This document shows, piece by piece, positions 4,814-8,100 of a stretch of 8,100 bases of DNA (within the stretch, counting starts at the first letter, position 1; each line of letters opens with the position of its first letter). The stretch is from the NCBI GenBank assembly GCA_016735415.1, contig JAERRP010000577.1, positions 1 through 8,100 of the forward strand, given 5' to 3'. This DNA is from Desulfobacterales bacterium. GTDB taxonomy: Bacteria; Desulfobacterota; Desulfobacteria; Desulfobacterales; UBA5852. The notes beneath the pieces are model-generated. The model saw nothing but the letters and a program-made list of their open reading frames with translations. It was not told the origin of the DNA and did not search any database. Both the position numbers and the translations under genes were made by a program.

Positions 4814-6820
4814 ATGATCGATCCCCTGTTTGAACCCCTGCGCATTAACGGTCTCGAAATAAAAAACCGAATCTACATGCCGGCCATGCATCTGGGCATG
4901 GCGGTGAACTACAAAATCACCGACCAGTTGGTTGATTTTTACACGGCCCGCGCTCGTGGCGGGGCCGGGTGCATCTGTGTCGGCTATGCCACGGTGGATG
5001 AACTATCCGGCAACACGACCAATATCGGGGCCCATCACGACGTCTTTGTCCCCGGACTGACCCGGCTGGCTTCGGCCATCCGCGCCGGCGGCGCCCGTGC
5101 CGCGGTTCAATTGAACCATGCCGGCCGTTACAATTTCTCTTTCTTTCTGGGAGGCCAACAACCTGTGGCGCCATCTGCCATCGCCTCGCGCATGACCAAA
5201 GAAGTACCGAAAGCGCTCACCAGGGATGAAATCAAGGCGATTGTGGCTGGTTTTGCCACGGCGGCGGGACGCGTGAAGGCGGCGGGCTTCGATGCGATCG
5301 AAGTCCTGAGCGGTACGGGTTATTTGATCAGTGAATTTCTTTCGCCCCTGACCAACAAGCGCGAGGATGAATACGGCGGTCCTCTGGAAAACCGCATGCG
5401 CTTTGGCCTGGAAATCATGCAGGCGGTTCGTCTGGCGGTGGGCGATACGTTTCCGTTGATTGTGCGCATGAACGGAAACGACTTCATGCCTGCGGGTCAG
5501 GGCCGACGCGAACTGCAGCAATATGCCCGCGCGCTGGTGACACAAGGGTCGGTGGACGCTCTGAGTATCAACGTGGGCTGGCACGAAGCCCGCATTCCTC
5601 AGATCACCACGGCGGTGCCGCGCGGTGCCTTTGCGTATCTGGCCCGGGATATCAAAACCCAGGTCAACGTGCCCGTTATCTATGGCCACCGTGTGAACGA
5701 TCCCCAGACGGCCCGGGAACTGCTGGCGGAGGACATGTGCGATATGGTGGCCATGGGCCGCAGCCTGATCGCCGACCCCCGGCTACCGGAAAAAGCGCAG
5801 CATGAGAATGGAGACGATATCATCCATTGCGTGGCCTGCGCCCAGGGATGTTTCGACAATCTGTTTAAACTGAAAAGTGTTGAATGCCTCTGCAACCCGA
5901 TGGCGGGACACGAACAGGAATGCACGTTGCAAACCACCGAGCACCCCAAACAGGTCATGGTGATCGGTGGCGGACCGGCGGGGATGCAGGCCGCCCTGGC
6001 GGCTTCGGGATGCGGCCATCAGGTGTCGCTTTATGAAAAGGAATCCTGCCTGGGCGGGCAGCTTTTTCTGGCGGCCGCCCCTCCCGGTCGCAGCGAGTTC
6101 GCGGTGCTGGCCAACGACCTCGCGCGCCAGGTGGCGAGAGGACCGATCACGGTTTTTCTGAATCAGGCGGTCGACGAAAGCCTCATAAAAGAACGGCAGC
6201 CTGACCATGTTGTTCTGGCCACCGGGGCCCGGCCGATTGCACCGCCGATTCCGGGCGCCGATCAACCCCATGTGGTCCAGGCCTGGGATGTGTTGCGCAA
6301 CCGGGTGCGCACGGGAAGCAGGATCGTTATCATCGGCGGGGGCGCCGTGGGCGTCGAAACGGCCCTGTTCCTGGCGGAAAAGGGGACCATTTCCGGGGAA
6401 ACACTCAAATTTCTGATGGTCAACAAGGCCGAACCCCTGGAAGATCTCTACGAACTGGCCACCCGTGGGACCAAGGATATCACCGTGATCGAGATGATCG
6501 ATCGCATCGGTCAGGGGCTGGGGAAAACCACCCGCTGGACCCTGATCCAAGACTTAGGCCGATATCATGTCAAGGCCCTTCCCGGTATCAAGGCCATGGC
6601 GATAACGGCCGGCGGGGTCGAGGCTCAAAACGCGGAGGGGCAACGGGTCGAGCTGCCGGCCGATACCGTTGTGCTGGGGATGGGTTCACGGTCTGAATGC
6701 CGTCTCAAAGACATATTGGAAGGCCTCAAAATACCCTACCAGGTGGCCGGTGATGCCGAGCAAATCGCCACGGCCTTTGAAGCCATCCACTCTGGTTTTG
6801 CCGCTGGAAAAGCGGTCTGA
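4814..6820 (+). CDS. NAD(P)H:flavin oxidoreductase, 2,4-dienoyl-CoA reductase / 2-enoate reductase family
   Basis: A 668-residue three-module flavoenzyme of the FadH type. Residues 1 to about 335 form the old-yellow-enzyme FMN barrel. Y170 (GYLISEF) and H257 (GWHEAR) match the catalytic Tyr and His of E. coli 2,4-dienoyl-CoA reductase, and NKREDEYGG and PRGAFA are also family hallmarks. C339-x2-C342-x3-C346-x11-C358 binds a 4Fe-4S cluster. The C-terminal half has two dinucleotide-binding motifs, GGGPAG (385-390) and GGGAVG (508-513), for FAD and NAD(P)H. After the second motif is an insertion (about 525-550) seen in many anaerobe enoate-reductase-like members. It likely reduces C=C bonds of unsaturated acyl-CoAs or enoates in the cytoplasm; exact substrate unknown. 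The start at 4814 is chosen because family similarity begins there and GGAGG is at 4805-4809; the frame is open further upstream to 4706. It has its own promoter, and no beta-oxidation genes adjoin it. Confidence 0.9.
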   Translation: MIDPLFEPLRINGLEIKNRIYMPAMHLGMAVNYKITDQLVDFYTARARGGAGCICVGYATVDELSGNTTNIGAHHDVFVPGLTRLASAIRAGGARAAVQLNHAGRYNFSFFLGGQQPVAPSAIASRMTKEVPKALTRDEIKAIVAGFATAAGRVKAAGFDAIEVLSGTGYLISEFLSPLTNKREDEYGGPLENRMRFGLEIMQAVRLAVGDTFPLIVRMNGNDFMPAGQGRRELQQYARALVTQGSVDALSINVGWHEARIPQITTAVPRGAFAYLARDIKTQVNVPVIYGHRVNDPQTARELLAEDMCDMVAMGRSLIADPRLPEKAQHENGDDIIHCVACAQGCFDNLFKLKSVECLCNPMAGHEQECTLQTTEHPKQVMVIGGGPAGMQAALAASGCGHQVSLYEKESCLGGQLFLAAAPPGRSEFAVLANDLARQVARGPITVFLNQAVDESLIKERQPDHVVLATGARPIAPPIPGADQPHVVQAWDVLRNRVRTGSRIVIIGGGAVGVETALFLAEKGTISGETLKFLMVNKAEPLEDLYELATRGTKDITVIEMIDRIGQGLGKTTRWTLIQDLGRYHVKALPGIKAMAITAGGVEAQNAEGQRVELPADTVVLGMGSRSECRLKDILEGLKIPYQVAGDAEQIATAFEAIHSGFAAGKAV

Positions 6821-6895
6821 GACCTGAGAGGACGCGCGCAAAAAGAGCCTCACATTGCCGGCCGGCCGGATAAAATGCAAAATCGTGCTGCGTGC

Positions 6896-8100
6896 TTAAA
6901 ACGACTGAGGTGTGACGATCGGACCGTGAACCGCTTTGAGGGCTACAAGTCCCTCTCGTTGCCGATCAAGAATTTCAAATAGCGTGGGGGGGATGTCCTC
7001 ATCCTTGCCGTAGGCCTCCTTCTGAAGGTCGATCCGGCCGATGATGTTGTCGATATAGAGCGAAAACTGCCGGGTATAGAGATCTTCAGGATAGGCTTTA
7101 TCGATAATCGTGGCAAAAAGAGTTTTAAGATCCTCATATTTCGGTAAATAGCCAACGGGGGTCTCGATGGTCGACACCTCTTTATGCGCCAGCTGTTCCA
7201 ACCAGCCCAGCCAGACCTTGACGTCGCGTTTTTCCCCCAGAAGTTTTTTACCTTCCCCGCCGCGGGCGGCATGGGTCAGAAAATAGTTCAACCCGGCCAT
7301 GATCGGGCGCTGGTCTTCGTGGATGAGAGGACTGCCGAAGAACTTGAACTGGGCCGCCATATAGTCGCCCAGTGATCCCGGAATGAACGGCGCATTGGCC
7401 CAGGGTGCCCGCTTGACACCCGAGGCGCCCACTTCGGTGGCGGTGGCGGCCGATACGATACAGGCCCCGATCAGCACCCCTTCGTCCGTGGTTTTAGCGA
7501 CCCAGACCGGCGGCATGGTGTCACTGTCCCGGCCGCTGTAAGTAATCACCCGGGTTGGAACCCCCTTGGGGTCCTCACAGCGTTCGGAATAGTTGCGCAA
7601 AGCCTTGGCCGATACGGTACAGCGGGCATTGGGGTGCGAAATGGGCACTGGTTTGCCGTCCGCATCGGTCATGCCTTTTTTCCACTCACCCTGGAAATTG
7701 AAACCTTCGTCCGGATGCGCTTCGTTGTTGCCGGTCCAATGGGGGACCCCGTTATCGTCGACCAGAACATTGGACCAGATGACTTCCGCCCCCGGTTGGC
7801 GCAGCAGTTCCATCAGCATGGGGTCACCATCACGGTTGACGTCTTCCAGAATGCCGAAAATACCGGCTTCCGGATTGATCGATCGAACCGTACCGTCGTC
7901 GGCGATCCACATCTGGGCCAGATCATCGCCCACGAACCAGTTGCCGGCCATGGCGGTGGTGGTTTTACCGCATCCGCTGGGGGCGGCCCCGGCAAACCAG
8001 GTGACCCGTCCTCCCGTTCCCTCGATACCCGTTATGAACATGTGCTCCGAAAGTTCCCGACCGTTGTTTTCATAGACGGCTTTGTCCACCGAAAAGCGAT
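6896..8100 (-). CDS. divergent phosphoenolpyruvate carboxykinase (GTP type), C-terminal part
   Basis: About 400 codons of a minus-strand gene that enters from beyond the right edge; the frame is open to 8100. GTP-type PEP carboxykinase converts oxaloacetate and GTP to phosphoenolpyruvate, CO2 and GDP in the cytosol. Recognisable elements in order are the P-loop with the active-site Cys, PSGCGKTTTAM (encoded at about 7950-7985; canonical FPSACGKTN), the metal-binding GDDLAQM, INPEAGIFG (canonical INPENGFFG), HPNARC (canonical HPNSRF) and a GRDSDTMPPVW stretch in place of canonical GGRRPAGVPLV. The last 150 residues do not follow the usual ending (WFRKD...WPGFGEN is absent; NYFLTHAARGGEGKKLLGEK replaces it). 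The usual length is about 600 residues, so some 200 N-terminal residues lie outside. I judge it a divergent bacterial PEPCK or close paralogue; activity is inferred. It converges with the oxidoreductase across 75 bp that hold a CCGGCCGGCCGG palindrome (6858-6869) but no clear terminator. Confidence 0.8.
   Translation of the reverse strand, partial: RFSVDKAVYENNGRELSEHMFITGIEGTGGRVTWFAGAAPSGCGKTTTAMAGNWFVGDDLAQMWIADDGTVRSINPEAGIFGILEDVNRDGDPMLMELLRQPGAEVIWSNVLVDDNGVPHWTGNNEAHPDEGFNFQGEWKKGMTDADGKPVPISHPNARCTVSAKALRNYSERCEDPKGVPTRVITYSGRDSDTMPPVWVAKTTDEGVLIGACIVSAATATEVGASGVKRAPWANAPFIPGSLGDYMAAQFKFFGSPLIHEDQRPIMAGLNYFLTHAARGGEGKKLLGEKRDVKVWLGWLEQLAHKEVSTIETPVGYLPKYEDLKTLFATIIDKAYPEDLYTRQFSLYIDNIIGRIDLQKEAYGKDEDIPPTLFEILDRQREGLVALKAVHGPIVTPQSF

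Noticed and set aside
4606..4845. A 79-residue minus-strand frame with a cysteine cluster (CTGCPNSCEC)
   Set aside because: It overlaps the promoter, leader and start of the well-supported oxidoreductase gene and has no convincing ribosome site. The cysteine pattern is suggestive, but I do not recognise a family.
6858..6869. CCGGCCGGCCGG palindrome between the convergent oxidoreductase and PEPCK genes, considered as a terminator
   Set aside because: No T-run on either strand and no loop-forming spacer; it is simply a tandem CCGG repeat in a GC-rich gap.

Overview
The window reads as chromosomal DNA from a GC-rich anaerobic bacterium. My best guess is a sulfate-reducing Desulfobacterota (Desulfosarcina/Desulfobacter-like), based on the gene set (AmmeMemoRadiSam-type radical SAM enzyme, FMN/Fe-S enoate or dienoyl-CoA reductase, divergent GTP-type PEP carboxykinase) and a sigma-54-like promoter. 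This is inference; there is no rRNA or other phylogenetic marker.

Layout. (1) Bases 1-963: an AT-rich 80-bp stretch, then the C-terminal half of an RhlB-like DEAD-box RNA helicase whose N-terminal RecA domain is absent. Helicase homology stops right at an in-frame stop codon (79-81), so this looks like a break point. (2) 1142-2957: a class I SAM methyltransferase and the AmmeMemoRadiSam radical SAM enzyme, tightly coupled: the ribosome site of the second overlaps the stop codon of the first. (3) 3023-4162, minus strand: a major facilitator superfamily permease, convergent with the radical SAM gene. (4) 4163-4813: a 651-bp AT-rich intergenic region rich in signals. (5) 4814-6820: a three-part FMN / 4Fe-4S / FAD-NAD(P) oxidoreductase of the 2,4-dienoyl-CoA reductase / enoate reductase family, with its own sigma-70-like promoter. 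(6) 6896-8100, minus strand: the C-terminal two thirds of a divergent GTP-type PEP carboxykinase that runs off the window.

The most interesting part is the intergenic region. A near-consensus sigma-54 promoter (4497-4512) points at a very strong intrinsic terminator (4561-4597), with no open reading frame of note between them. The predicted transcript is about 75 nt. It carries tandem ACCTA units and an exact anti-Shine-Dalgarno string, CCUCCUUA, at the foot of the terminator. Upstream, at about -145 to -231, lie a perfect 18-bp palindrome and a related site 78 bp away, the usual placement for enhancer-binding protein sites. Together this looks like an undescribed sigma-54-dependent small RNA locus, similar in design to (but not recognisably homologous with) the Vibrio Qrr RNAs. 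An alternative is an attenuated leader for the downstream oxidoreductase.

Apart from the methyltransferase-radical SAM pair, the genes look like separate transcription units. I see no mobile element, CRISPR array, tRNA or rRNA.
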